Below, in pieces: positions 52,647 through 61,098 of a stretch of 64,000 nt of DNA. The translations under genes and the position numbers were made by a program. Source of the DNA: Hyphomicrobiales bacterium (GTDB taxonomy: Bacteria > Pseudomonadota > Alphaproteobacteria > Rhizobiales > Beijerinckiaceae); the NCBI GenBank assembly GCA_016716745.1, contig JADJVD010000011.1:1-64000 (forward strand), given 5' to 3'. Position 1 is the first letter of the stretch. Every line of letters begins with the position of its first letter. The notes under the pieces are model-generated. The model saw nothing but the letters and a program-made list of their open reading frames with translations, was not told the origin of the DNA and did no database searches.

Positions 52647-53309
52647 TCATCGCGCCCCCGCCCGGTAAACGAAGTCGAGCATCTCGCCGACGCCGCGGCG
52701 CGCCTCGTCCGCCGGCAGGCCGATCGAGGCGAAGAAAGTGGCGAGGCGCTCCATCTGGGCGGCGTCCTCCGGCCCGCGCGGCGGCGGTTTGCCCGCGAGC
52801 TTGGCGCAGATCATCCAGCTCATCGTGCGCCGCCTGCGCTCGCGATTGGCGAAGAAGCGCGGATCGGACGCGGCTTTCTCGAACAGGGAACCCCATTGCC
52901 GGTTGGCGTTGGCGGGAATCGCCTCGACGCGCACGAAGCATGTCGCATCGGGCGCGCGGGCGCGGTTCAGCAGGTGGTCGATGTCCCAGCCGTCGAGCTC
53001 GGCCTCGCTCGCGCGTTCGCCATACACGTCCTGAAGAAAGCGCACATAGGCGCCGCGATAGCCGCCGTAGCCGGCCGCGACCCACAGGCTGGCGTTGTCG
53101 TGCGCCGCGCCGGGGCGGCGCACGATCGCCGCATTGCCGGCGCGGATGCGGCCGGCGCGCGCCAGATCCGCGCCCGCGCCGGACTCGTCGAGAAAGACGA
53201 GCCCCGGCAGCGCGCCCGGCGCCTCCGCCTGCACGAGAATCAGCGGATCGCGCGCCCATGCGCGGATCAGCGCGCGACGCCGCTCCTGCATGATGGCGGT
53301 CGCCGACAT
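52647..53309 (-). CDS. Uncharacterised protein between the two gcvP halves; possible HNH-like fold
   Basis: The 220-residue soluble protein is not a known glycine cleavage component. Around residues 108-150 it reads GWDIDHLLNRARAPDATC, then FVRVEAIPANANRQWGSLFE. Asp-x-Asp-His followed by two Asn is the spacing seen in some HNH/His-Me finger nucleases, but key residues are not complete enough for an assignment. The N-terminus has a Ser/Ala start, and an Arg-rich segment (RFFANRERRRRTM) comes later. It begins 4 bp after the gcvPA stop, so it is transcribed from the glycine riboswitch unit. Confidence 0.65.
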   Translation of the reverse strand: MSATAIMQERRRALIRAWARDPLILVQAEAPGALPGLVFLDESGAGADLARAGRIRAGNAAIVRRPGAAHDNASLWVAAGYGGYRGAYVRFLQDVYGERASEAELDGWDIDHLLNRARAPDATCFVRVEAIPANANRQWGSLFEKAASDPRFFANRERRRRTMSWMICAKLAGKPPPRGPEDAAQMERLATFFASIGLPADEARRGVGEMLDFVYRAGAR

Positions 53310-53313
53310 CGGC

Positions 53314-54654
53314 CTACAGGCTCGCCTTCAGCGCCGCGACGAAATCGGCGCGGTCCTGCGCGGTGTTCACTTCCGTGTTGGCGACGACCACGAGATCGTC
53401 GAGCCCTGCCTCCGGCAGCAGGCGCGAGACGCGCACGCCGCCGATCACGCCGCGATGATGCATCCCCTCGAGCACCGCGAAGGCGTTCTTCGGCGTGCGG
53501 ATCGTGAACTCGTTGAAGAAGGTCGGGGTGATCACCTCGACGCCCTTCACGCTTTCGAGCCGGCTCGCCAGATCCACCGCACTGGCGTGGTTGATCTCGG
53601 CGAGCTTCCTCAGACCCGCCGAACCCAAGAGCGTCATGTGGATGGTGAAGGCGAGCGCGCACAGACCCGAATTGGTGCAGATGTTCGAGGTCGCCTTCTC
53701 GCGGCGGATGTGCTGCTCGCGCGTCGACAGCGTCAGCACAAAGCCGCGCTTGCCCTCCGCGTCCACCGTCTCGCCGCACAGGCGTCCCGGCATCTGCCGC
53801 ACATATTTGGCGCGCGTGGCGAACAGGCCGACATAGGGCCCGCCGAAATTGAGTCCGTTGCCGATCGACTGGCCCTCGCCGACGACGATGTCGGCGCCCA
53901 TCGCGCCCGGCGGCTCGACGAGCCCGAGCGACACGACCTCGGTGAACACCGCGACGAGCAGCGCGCCCTTGGCGTGGCAGGCCTCGGCGATCTTCGTCAG
54001 ATCGCGCAGATTGCCGAACACGTCGGGCGTCTGCACGACGACGCAGGACGTCGCCTCGTCGATCCGCGCGATGATGTCCTCGCTCGCGCTCACGTCCGGC
54101 GCCATGCGCTCGACCGTATCGCCCGCCATGTGCGAGAGCGTGTCGATCACGTCGGCGTAATGCGGATGCAGCCCGCCGGAGACGATCGCCTTGCGTCGCT
54201 TGGTGACGCGATGGGCCATCAGCACGGCCTCGCCCGCGCCGGTCGAGCCGTCGTACATGGAGGCGTTGGCCACATCCATGCCGGTGAGCGCGGCCACCTG
54301 CGTCTGGAATTCGAACAGATATTGCAGCGTGCCCTGCGTGATCTCGGGCTGATACGGCGTGTAGCTCGTCAGGAACTCCGATCGCTGGATCAGATGGTCG
54401 ACGCTGGCCGGCACATGGTGCTTGTAGGCGCCGCAGCCGACGAAGAAGGGCACGCTGGACGCCGCCATGTTGCGCGCCGCCATCGCGCCGAGAATGCGCT
54501 CGACCTCCATCTCGCTTTTCGCGGGCGGCAGGTCGACGAGGCCTTTCAGCCGCTTGGCGACGGGAATGTCGGCGAACAGATCGTCGACCGCGTCGACGCC
54601 GACGCGCGCCAGCATGTCGGCCCGGTCGTCGGGGGTGAGGGGAAGGTAACGCAT
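53314..54654 (-). CDS. gcvPA: Glycine dehydrogenase (decarboxylating) subunit 1
   Basis: This is the 446-residue N-terminal half of the P-protein. It opens RYLPLTPDDRADMLARVGVD and has FFVGCGAYKHHVPASVDHLI, TPYQPEITQGTLQYLFEFQT, and MYDGSTGAGEAVLMAHR, all family hallmarks. The PLP lysine is on the partner subunit GcvPB. The split form is common in Gram-positives and archaea and occurs in some alphaproteobacteria. gcvH lies 14 bp upstream. Confidence 0.96.
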   Translation of the reverse strand: MRYLPLTPDDRADMLARVGVDAVDDLFADIPVAKRLKGLVDLPPAKSEMEVERILGAMAARNMAASSVPFFVGCGAYKHHVPASVDHLIQRSEFLTSYTPYQPEITQGTLQYLFEFQTQVAALTGMDVANASMYDGSTGAGEAVLMAHRVTKRRKAIVSGGLHPHYADVIDTLSHMAGDTVERMAPDVSASEDIIARIDEATSCVVVQTPDVFGNLRDLTKIAEACHAKGALLVAVFTEVVSLGLVEPPGAMGADIVVGEGQSIGNGLNFGGPYVGLFATRAKYVRQMPGRLCGETVDAEGKRGFVLTLSTREQHIRREKATSNICTNSGLCALAFTIHMTLLGSAGLRKLAEINHASAVDLASRLESVKGVEVITPTFFNEFTIRTPKNAFAVLEGMHHRGVIGGVRVSRLLPEAGLDDLVVVANTEVNTAQDRADFVAALKASL

Positions 54655-54668
54655 GGGGCGCTCTCCGC

Positions 54669-55046
54669 TCAGCCGAGACCGGCGACGTAGGCGTCGTAGG
54701 CGGCCTGATCCATCAGCGCGCCAAGTTCGCCCTTGTCGGCCATCCTGATCTTCACGAACCAGCCCGCGCCGGCCGCGTCCTCGTTGACCGTCGCCGGCGC
54801 GTCGGACAGCGCGTCGTTGACGGCGACGATCTCGCCCGAGACGGGCGCATAGACCTCGCTCGCCGCCTTCACGCTCTCGACGACCGCCGCCTCGCCGCCC
54901 TTGGCGACCTTCTTGCCGACCGCCGGCAGGTCGACGAACACGACGTCGCCGAGCTGGCTCTGCGCATAGTCGGTGATGCCGACGACGGCGACGTCGCCCT
55001 CGAGCCGCACATATTCATGATCCTTGGTGTAGCGAACGTCAGCCAC
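54669..55046 (-). CDS. gcvH: Glycine cleavage system H protein
   Basis: The 125-residue carrier has the lipoylation site Lys60 in VESVKAASEVYAPVSGEI. The opening RYTKDHEYVRLEGDVAVVGI and GDVVFVDLPAVGKKVAKG are typical. It shuttles the aminomethyl group from P to T protein. ATG 55046 is preceded by GGGAGG. It lies between the ABM gene and gcvPA. Confidence 0.97.
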   Translation of the reverse strand: MADVRYTKDHEYVRLEGDVAVVGITDYAQSQLGDVVFVDLPAVGKKVAKGGEAAVVESVKAASEVYAPVSGEIVAVNDALSDAPATVNEDAAGAGWFVKIRMADKGELGALMDQAAYDAYVAGLG

Positions 55047-55074
55047 GCGAGCCTCCCTGGGAGAAATCGAAACG

Positions 55075-55422
55075 TCAGGATTTGTCGTGCGCCCGCAGGT
55101 CGGCGGGCGCTTCGTTGCGATCGGTCATCGAATAGTCGCGCACCACTTCGGCGACGCGCAGCCGGTAGGCGCGGAACACGCCGCCGCGCCCGAGCCTCTG
55201 CATCTTGCGGTGCTCGACATGCATCCGCCATGCCGCGATCGAGGCTTCGTCGCGCCAGAACTGCAGCGACAGCAGCTTGCCCTCCTCGTAGAGGCTCTCG
55301 AACCGGTCGATGGAGACAAAGCCGTCCATCGTCGCCAGCTCCTCGCGCAGCGAGGCGGCGAGTTTCAGATACTCGTCGCGCCGCCCCTCGGCCGGCCACA
55401 CCTCGAAGATGACGGCCATCAT
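55075..55422 (-). CDS. ABM-domain (antibiotic biosynthesis monooxygenase-like) protein
   Basis: The 115-residue protein has the dimeric ferredoxin-like ABM pattern: MMAVIFEVWPAEGRRDEYLK, then GFVSIDRFESLYEEGKLLSL and QFWRDEASIAAWRMHVEHRK. Relatives include heme-degrading and quinone-forming enzymes as well as many unassigned proteins. It is inserted between gcvT (5 bp upstream) and gcvH (28 bp downstream). A tie to glycine metabolism is possible but unproven. Tandem ATGs at 55422 and 55419 both serve as starts. Confidence 0.88.
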   Translation of the reverse strand: MMAVIFEVWPAEGRRDEYLKLAASLREELATMDGFVSIDRFESLYEEGKLLSLQFWRDEASIAAWRMHVEHRKMQRLGRGGVFRAYRLRVAEVVRDYSMTDRNEAPADLRAHDKS

Positions 55423-55427
55423 CGCCG

Positions 55428-56558
55428 TCAGCTCCCGCGATAGAAGCGGGCGGGGACGAAGGGCAGGGCGACGACGCGCGCCGGCAGCGGCTTGCCGCGC
55501 ACCATCAGCGTCACCGGCGTGTCGGGGGCGGCGTGATCGGCCTCGACATAGCCCATCGCCACCGGCCCGCCGACGCTCGGCCCGTAGCCGCCGGAGGTGA
55601 TCTTGCCGATCAGCTCGCCGCCGACGGTGTGGATGTCGGTTCCCTCGCGCGCCGGCGCCTTGCCCTCGGGCTTGATCCCGACGCGCTTGCGCGAGGGGCC
55701 GTGCGCGATCTGCAGGCGCACGCGCTCGTCGCCCGGAAAGCCGCCCTCCTGCCGGCGGCGCCTGGAGATCGACCAGATCAGCCCGGCCTCGACCGGCGTC
55801 GTGGTGCGGTCGATGTCGTGGCCGTAGAGGCAGAGCCCGCCCTCGAGGCGCAGCGAATCGCGCGCGCCGAGGCCGACGGGCTTCACCTCCGGCAGCGCCA
55901 GCAGCGCCTCGGCGAAGGCTTCCGCCAGCCCGTCCGGCACGGAGATCTCGTAACCGTCCTCGCCGGTGTAGCCGGAGCGCGAGACGTGCAGGGTCTGGCC
56001 GCGCCACGTCGCGTCGCGCATCGACATGAAGGGCTGCGTCGTAAGGCCGGGCAGGACCTTCGCCAGCGCCTCCGCCGCCGCCGGCCCTTGCAGGGCGATC
56101 AGCGCCCGGTCGGCGAGGATGGTCAGCTTGAGGTCGGGCAGGGCCTGCGCCAGCAGCGCGAAATCCTGCGTCTTGCAGCCGGCGTTGACGACGAGGAACA
56201 GCGTTTCGACGCCGCCGGCCGCGCCCGACACGCGGGTGACCATGAGGTCGTCGAGAATGCCGCCATTGGCGTCGAGAAACTGCGTGTAGCGGATGCGCCC
56301 CTCGGCCAGCGCAGCCAGGTCGCCGGGGACGAGCCGTTCGAGTTTGGCGGCCGCGTCGAGCCCGACCAGCGTCGCCTGACCCATATGCGAGACGTCGAAC
56401 AGCCCGGCCGCGGCGCGGGTGTGCAGATGCTCCTGCAAAATGCCCGTCGGATATTGGATCGGCATGTCGTAGCCGGCGAACTCGGCCATCTTCGCCCCGA
56501 GGCGCAGATGCAGGGCGTGCAGCGGCGTGTGCTGTAGCGAGGCGGCGGTCTCGGCCAT
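55428..56558 (-). CDS. gcvT: Glycine cleavage system aminomethyltransferase (T protein)
   Basis: The 376-residue folate enzyme releases ammonia and makes 5,10-methylene-THF. It begins with HTPLHALHLRLGAKMAEFAG and has MPIQYPTGILQEHLHTRAAA, LFDVSHMGQATLVG, and SRSGYTGEDGYEISVPD. LCLYGHDIDRTTTPVEAGLI contains the folate-binding Asp/Glu region. ATG 56558 is used. It is the first gene of the unit and lies 78 bp after the glycine riboswitch. Confidence 0.97.
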   Translation of the reverse strand: MAETAASLQHTPLHALHLRLGAKMAEFAGYDMPIQYPTGILQEHLHTRAAAGLFDVSHMGQATLVGLDAAAKLERLVPGDLAALAEGRIRYTQFLDANGGILDDLMVTRVSGAAGGVETLFLVVNAGCKTQDFALLAQALPDLKLTILADRALIALQGPAAAEALAKVLPGLTTQPFMSMRDATWRGQTLHVSRSGYTGEDGYEISVPDGLAEAFAEALLALPEVKPVGLGARDSLRLEGGLCLYGHDIDRTTTPVEAGLIWSISRRRRQEGGFPGDERVRLQIAHGPSRKRVGIKPEGKAPAREGTDIHTVGGELIGKITSGGYGPSVGGPVAMGYVEADHAAPDTPVTLMVRGKPLPARVVALPFVPARFYRGS

Positions 56559-56636
56559 GGGCGCTCCCGGAGGCGGTGCGAGGACAAGCGCGAACGCCGG
56601 ACGAGCCGCCCGGCTTCCGCGCCCCCTCTGTCCCGG

Positions 56637-56818
56637 GACCTGAGAGATTTCCTCCGCTCGCCCTGCGGCGCGCGGAGCTACCCCCGTCGGTGGGACGCGG
56701 CTTGCGCCGCATCCTCTTTCCAGAGCGTCATCCCCTGCGGTCTGTGGGCCTGAGCGTTTCCGGGGCGGTTGCGCCTTCGGCGCCGGCGCTGGCGCGTCGG
56801 ACTCTTCCGCGGGGGACT
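56637..56818 (-). ncRNA. Tandem glycine riboswitch (gcvT class)
   Basis: On the minus strand two aptamers follow each other. The first holds GGAAGAGTCC, the GCGCCGAAGGCGC hairpin and CCCCGGAAACGCTCAGGC. The second holds TCTGGAAAGAG, CACCGACGGGG, GGCGAGCGGAGGAAA and CTCTCAGGTC. The linker ACAGACCGCAGGGGATGACG is between them. These are the conserved cores of the glycine riboswitch, which senses glycine and turns on the cleavage genes downstream. It lies 78 bp before gcvT. Confidence 0.93.
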
Positions 56819-56894
56819 GTTGTGACGATTCGACGCTAGACGGCCGCCGCGGCGAAATCAATCGCCGCCGTCGGCTTCTCCACGCCCGGCCGCC

Positions 56895-56946
56895 TCAGCG
56901 CCGGCGGCGCGCCTGCTTGTTCAGCGCCGGCGGCGCGCCTGCTTGG
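56895..56946. repeat. 26-bp tandem duplication covering the lipoprotein stop codon
   Basis: TCAGCGCCGGCGGCGCGCCT with the following TGCTTG occurs twice in direct tandem, starting at 56895 and at 56921. It differs only at the last base. The second copy includes the last codons and stop of the lipoprotein gene at 56921. The first copy would provide the same ending after a frameshift. Confidence 0.7.
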
Positions 56947-57532
56947 CCGCGCGGCCGCCGCCCGAGCCGAAGGCGACGACCACGGCGTAATCGTCGGCCG
57001 CGTATTCGTTGAGGAAGGGCACCGAGACCGGCTCGGCGATCAGGGTGAAGGGCCCCTGCGCCGCGCCCGCCGGCACGCTGGCCGAAACCTGATAGGAGCG
57101 GCTCGTGACGATCGACTGGTCGCTCTCGCGCCGCACCGACACGGTGATCGGCGCCGAGTAGGTTCCCGCTCCGCCGGCCGGGCCGATCACGACATTGCCC
57201 TCGATTCCGACCTTGATCGTCAGTTGCCCGCCGCCGATCTGGCACTCGCGCGCCACCTCGCTCATCGAGAACTGGTGGCGCACGCTTTCGGAGGAGGCGC
57301 CGCCGACGCGCAGCGAGCCGCCGCCGTCCTTCACCTCCACCTCCGGGCAGGAGCGCAACACTTTGGCGTTGGGGTCGGCCGCCGCCGGCGCCGGCGGCGC
57401 GGTCGGCGAGTTGAAGGCGAGCAGATTGCCGAGCGTGTTGCTCGGGTCGCCGCCGCAACCGGCGAGCGGAAGGGCGGCGGCGAGCGCCGCAAACGCCGTC
57501 AGGCCGGACCGAATCGAACGCCGCCGCATCAA
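56921..57532 (-). CDS. Lipoprotein of unknown function
   Basis: The 203-residue product has a lipoprotein signal with lipobox LAGC (Cys26) after a hydrophobic segment (LTAFAALAAALP). The linker is Pro/Ala rich. The mature domain reads LRSCPEVEVKDGGGSLRVGG, with SMSEVARECQIGGGQLTIKV and SAPITVSVRRESDQSIVTSR. It has two cysteines likely to form a disulfide and a beta-sandwich look. The C-terminus is GGRAAKQARRRR. Similar lipoproteins are widespread in Hyphomicrobiales with no known role. The frame end is affected by a 26-bp duplication. Confidence 0.85.
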   Translation of the reverse strand: MMRRRSIRSGLTAFAALAAALPLAGCGGDPSNTLGNLLAFNSPTAPPAPAAADPNAKVLRSCPEVEVKDGGGSLRVGGASSESVRHQFSMSEVARECQIGGGQLTIKVGIEGNVVIGPAGGAGTYSAPITVSVRRESDQSIVTSRSYQVSASVPAGAAQGPFTLIAEPVSVPFLNEYAADDYAVVVAFGSGGGRAAKQARRRR

Positions 57533-57566
57533 CGCGCCTCCCCGCTGTAATGAACCTGAGACGCGC

Positions 57567-58109
57567 TCAGGGCAGTTTCTCGAACCCTTCCTTGAAGCCG
57601 GCGAGCGTCAGCGGAATGCCGACCCCCTCCTCCGGCGTCTGGAAGATGATGAAGGTCGCCGTCGTCCCGGCGCGCAACTGGTCGAGGAGCTTGTCCTCCA
57701 TCACCACCTCGGCGACGCAGCCCGTCGGCAGGCAGCGCACGAATCCGGCGCGGCCGATGTCGGTCGCATCCACCTTCAGGCCGAGGCCGGAGGGCAGCAG
57801 CACGCCGAGCGGCGCGACGACGCGCAGCAGGCGGCTCTTGCCGTCGGCGGTCTTCAGCACGATGACGACGAGATTGACGTTGGGGCGATCCTCCGCCGCC
57901 ACGCTCTGCAGCAGCGCGCATTGCTCGCGGCTCGCGCCCGGCGGCGTCTCGCAGCGCAGCTCCCAGTCGCCGTGCTTGGATTTCACCGCCCCTTGCGCCT
58001 GCGCCGGCGCCGCGCCGGCCATGAGCGCGAACGCCATGAGGGCGCCGCCGAGCGCGACGGCCGCGCGAGCGCCGAGTCCCGATCGCCCAGGGCGTCGAAT
58101 CGGATGCAT
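57567..58109 (-). CDS. Invasion-associated locus B (IalB) family protein
   Basis: The 180-residue product has a signal peptide to about residue 38 (APAQA). The IalB pattern follows: KSKHGDWELRCETPPGASRE, QCALLQSVAAEDRPNVNLVV, PLGVLLPSGLGLKVDATD, and FVRCLPTGCVAEVVMEDKLL with a conserved Cys pair. It ends with the family ending TLAGFKEGFEKL. IalB is named from Bartonella erythrocyte invasion. In free-living species it is a small periplasmic protein of unknown role. It diverges from the cox operon. Confidence 0.92.
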   Translation of the reverse strand: MHPIRRPGRSGLGARAAVALGGALMAFALMAGAAPAQAQGAVKSKHGDWELRCETPPGASREQCALLQSVAAEDRPNVNLVVIVLKTADGKSRLLRVVAPLGVLLPSGLGLKVDATDIGRAGFVRCLPTGCVAEVVMEDKLLDQLRAGTTATFIIFQTPEEGVGIPLTLAGFKEGFEKLP

Positions 58110-58470
58110 TTGCAAGGCCTCGTCGTGTTCAGGTCCGTCCGCGGGAAGGTGAGGGGGTAGCAAAAGCCCCGTCCCTGTCAAGCGACGCCGCGCGCCGGCC
58201 CGCGCGCCCCGGTTCGACGGGTGTTGCGAAGCTTCGCGGAAACGCCGCAAGAGCTTGATGCTGCGCGCGCATTGGCCGCGAGTCGAATTGGGTGGGAGAT
58301 TGATCCGCGCCATTGCGTTCATGGCGAGATTATGATTTGGAAGACCTGATCTAATTTTGTCTGCGAAGCAGGCTGCGTCGACGCGGGTTTGCGAAGCGGA
58401 TGCAATTGCGACCCGGCTGCGCAAGGCCGGATCGCGTGCCGCCGGGGGCGGCGAAGGGAGCGACGTCGCG
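58110..58470. other. Divergent intergenic region between ialB and coxB
   Basis: This 361-bp gap holds the promoters of the IalB gene and the cox operon. The frame of coxB is open through part of it (from TTG 58357), but there is no good ribosome-binding site there. I could not pick out a confident promoter. The segment near 58318-58357 is A/T rich compared with its surroundings and may include the cox control region. Confidence 0.4.
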
Positions 58471-59346
58471 ATGCGATTTTCGGTTGGATCGACGGATCGG
58501 GGATTGGCTCTGGGCGCGGCCGCCGCGCTCGCGGGGGCTGCGACGACGGGGCAGGCCTTTGCGGCGGGCGCCGGCCATTCGACGCCCGGGCAGATGGGCA
58601 TGCAGGACGCGGTCACGCCGATCGCCGACTACATCCACTGGTTCCACAACGGCCTGCTGCTGCCGATGTGCATCGTCATCAGCGTGTTCGTGCTCGGCCT
58701 GCTCGTCTACGTGATGATGCGCTTCAACGAGAAGGCCAATCCGACGCCCTCGAAGCTGACGCATCACACCGGGCTCGAGGTCGCCTGGACGGTGATTCCG
58801 ATCGTCATTCTCGTCGTTCTCGCCATTCCCTCCTTCGACCTGCTGAACAAGCAGCTGCGCATCCCCGCCGCCGACGTGACGGTGAAGGTGACAGGCAAGC
58901 AATGGTACTGGTCGTACGAGTACCCGAAGGACCAGGGCGGCGGCTTCGGCTTCGATTCGCTGATGAAGCCGGAGAAGGACATCGACCTCGCCAAGGGCGA
59001 CCTGCGTCTGCTCTCGGTCGACAACGAGGTTGTGGTGCCGGTCGGCAAGGTGGTGCGCATGCAGGTGACCGCCGCCGACGTGATCCACTCCTTCGTCGTG
59101 CCGTCCTTCGGCATCAAGATTGACGCCATGCCGGGCCGTCTCAACGAGACCTGGTTCAAGGCCGAGCGCGAGGGCATGTATTACGGCCAGTGCTCGAAGA
59201 TCTGCGGCAAGGACCACGCTTACATGCCGATCGCGGTGCGCGTGGTCAGCGAGCAGGCCTACACGGCCTGGCTCGGCGAGGCGAAGAAGAAATTCGCCGC
59301 CATGCCCGCCTCCGTCGCCGACGCCGCGCTTTCGCTTCGCCAGTAA
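58471..59346 (+). CDS. coxB: Cytochrome c oxidase subunit II
   Basis: The 291-residue subunit has a signal peptide (to about residue 32) and two membrane helices (LLLPMCIVISVFVLGLLVYV and VAWTVIPIVILVVLAIPSF). The periplasmic cupredoxin domain has GKQWYWSYEYP and AADVIHSFVVPSFGIK. The binuclear CuA site is CSKICGKDHAYM (Cys-x3-Cys-x3-His-x2-Met). It takes electrons from cytochrome c. ATG 58471 follows AAGGGAG (58454-58460). The rest of the cox operon follows. Confidence 0.97.
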   Translation: MRFSVGSTDRGLALGAAAALAGAATTGQAFAAGAGHSTPGQMGMQDAVTPIADYIHWFHNGLLLPMCIVISVFVLGLLVYVMMRFNEKANPTPSKLTHHTGLEVAWTVIPIVILVVLAIPSFDLLNKQLRIPAADVTVKVTGKQWYWSYEYPKDQGGGFGFDSLMKPEKDIDLAKGDLRLLSVDNEVVVPVGKVVRMQVTAADVIHSFVVPSFGIKIDAMPGRLNETWFKAEREGMYYGQCSKICGKDHAYMPIAVRVVSEQAYTAWLGEAKKKFAAMPASVADAALSLRQ

Positions 59347-59374
59347 CGCGCCCCTATTTCGAGGAATGTCACCG

Positions 59375-61029
59375 ATGGCCGCCACCGCTACCGCTCACGA
59401 GGCGCATGACCATCCGCACGGATGGCGCCGGTATCTCTACTCGACCAACCACAAGGACATCGGCACCCTCTACCTGATCTTCGCGATTTTCGCGGGCGTC
59501 TTCGGCGGCTTCCTGTCGGTGATGATGCGTTGGGAGCTGGCGGAGCCGGGTATCCAGATTTTCCACGGCCTGGCCTCCATTGGCCGGCGTCGAGGCGACC
59601 GCGCTCGACGCGGGCAAGCACATGTACAATGTGTTCACCACCGCCCACGGCCTGATCATGATCTTCTTCATGGTCATGCCGGCGCTGATCGGCGGTTTTG
59701 CCAACTGGATGGTGCCGATCATGATCGGCGCGCCGGACATGGCGTTCCCGCGCATGAACAACATCTCGTTCTGGCTGCTGCCGCCGGCCTTCATCCTGCT
59801 GTCGCTTTCGATGTTCGTCGAAGGCCCGGCTGGTGCGCACGGCGTCGGCGGCGGCTGGACCATCTACCCGCCGCTCTCGACTTCGGGCCAGCCGGGTCCA
59901 GCGATCGACTTCGCGATCCTGGCGCTGCATATCGCGGGCGCCTCGTCGATCCTCGGCGCGATCAACTTCATCACGACGATCTTCAACATGCGCGCGCCGG
60001 GCATGACGCTGCACAAGATGCCGCTGTTCGCCTGGTCGGTGCTGGTGACCGCGTTCCTGCTGCTCTTGTCGCTGCCGGTTCTGGCTGGCGGCATCACCAT
60101 GCTGCTGACCGACCGCAACTTCGGCACCACCTTCTTTGACCCCGCTGGCGGCGGCGATCCGATCCTGTTCCAGCACCTGTTCTGGTTCTTCGGCCACCCG
60201 GAAGTCTACATCCTGATCCTGCCGGGCTTCGGCATCGTCAGCCACATCATCTCGACCTTCTCGAAGAAGCCGATTTTCGGCTACCTCGGCATGGCCTACG
60301 CCATGGTCGCCATCGGCGTCGTCGGCTTCGTCGTGTGGGCGCACCACATGTACACGGTCGGCCTGTCGCTCGACACGCAGCGCTACTTCGTGTTCGCCAC
60401 GATGGTCATCGCGGTGCCCACCGGCGTGAAGATCTTCTCGTGGATCGCCACCATGTGGGGCGGCTCGATCTCGTTCCGCACGCCGATGGTGTGGGCGATC
60501 GGCTTCATCTTCCTGTTCACGGTCGGTGGCGTGACCGGCGTGGTGCTGGCCAACGCGGTGTCGATCGGGTGCTGCACGACACCTACTACGTGGTCGCGCA
60601 CTTCCACTACGTGCTGTCGCTCGGCGCCGTGTTCGGCATCTTCGCCGGCTGGTACTACTGGTTCCCGAAGATGAGCGGCTACATGTACAATGAGTTCCTC
60701 GGCAAGCTGCATTTCTGGATGACCTTCATCGGCGCCAACCTGCTGTTCTTCCCGCAGCATTTCCTTGGCCTTCAGGGCATGCCGCGCCGCTACATCGACT
60801 ATCCGGATGCGTTCGCCGGCTGGAACCAGATTTCGTCCTACGGTTCCTACCTCTCGGCGCCGGCCTCTTCGTCTTCCTCTACCTGGCCCTGGACGCCTTC
60901 TCGAAGAAGCGTCAGGCGGCGGGCCAATCCGTGGGGCGAAGGCGCGACCACGCTCGAATGGCCGCTGCCGTCGCCGCCGCCGTTCCTCAGTGGGAGACGC
61001 TGCCGCGGATCACCGGCTCAGATCGTTAA
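59375..61029 (+). CDS. coxA: Cytochrome c oxidase subunit I, with several frameshifts
   Basis: This is the catalytic subunit with heme a, heme a3 and CuB. Segments recognisable in changing frames are HPHGWRRYLYSTNHKDIGTL, GKHMYNVFTTAHGLIMIFFM, FGHPEVYILILPGFG (CuB and cross-linked His-Tyr), VVWAHHMYTVGLSLDT, and VLHDTYYVVAHFHYVLSLGA (heme ligands). The frame changes near 59575, 60565, 60858 and about 60920-60940. It ends with a TAA at 61027-61029, after an ITGSDR ending. All indels would have to be real for this to be a pseudogene. The normal gene order argues for sequencing errors. Confidence 0.93.
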
Positions 61030-61098
61030 CGGGGCCCCGCCGCCGCCCCTGCGGCGGCGGCTCGGCCTCGCGTGAGAAACAGTGGCGCAGGCGGACAG

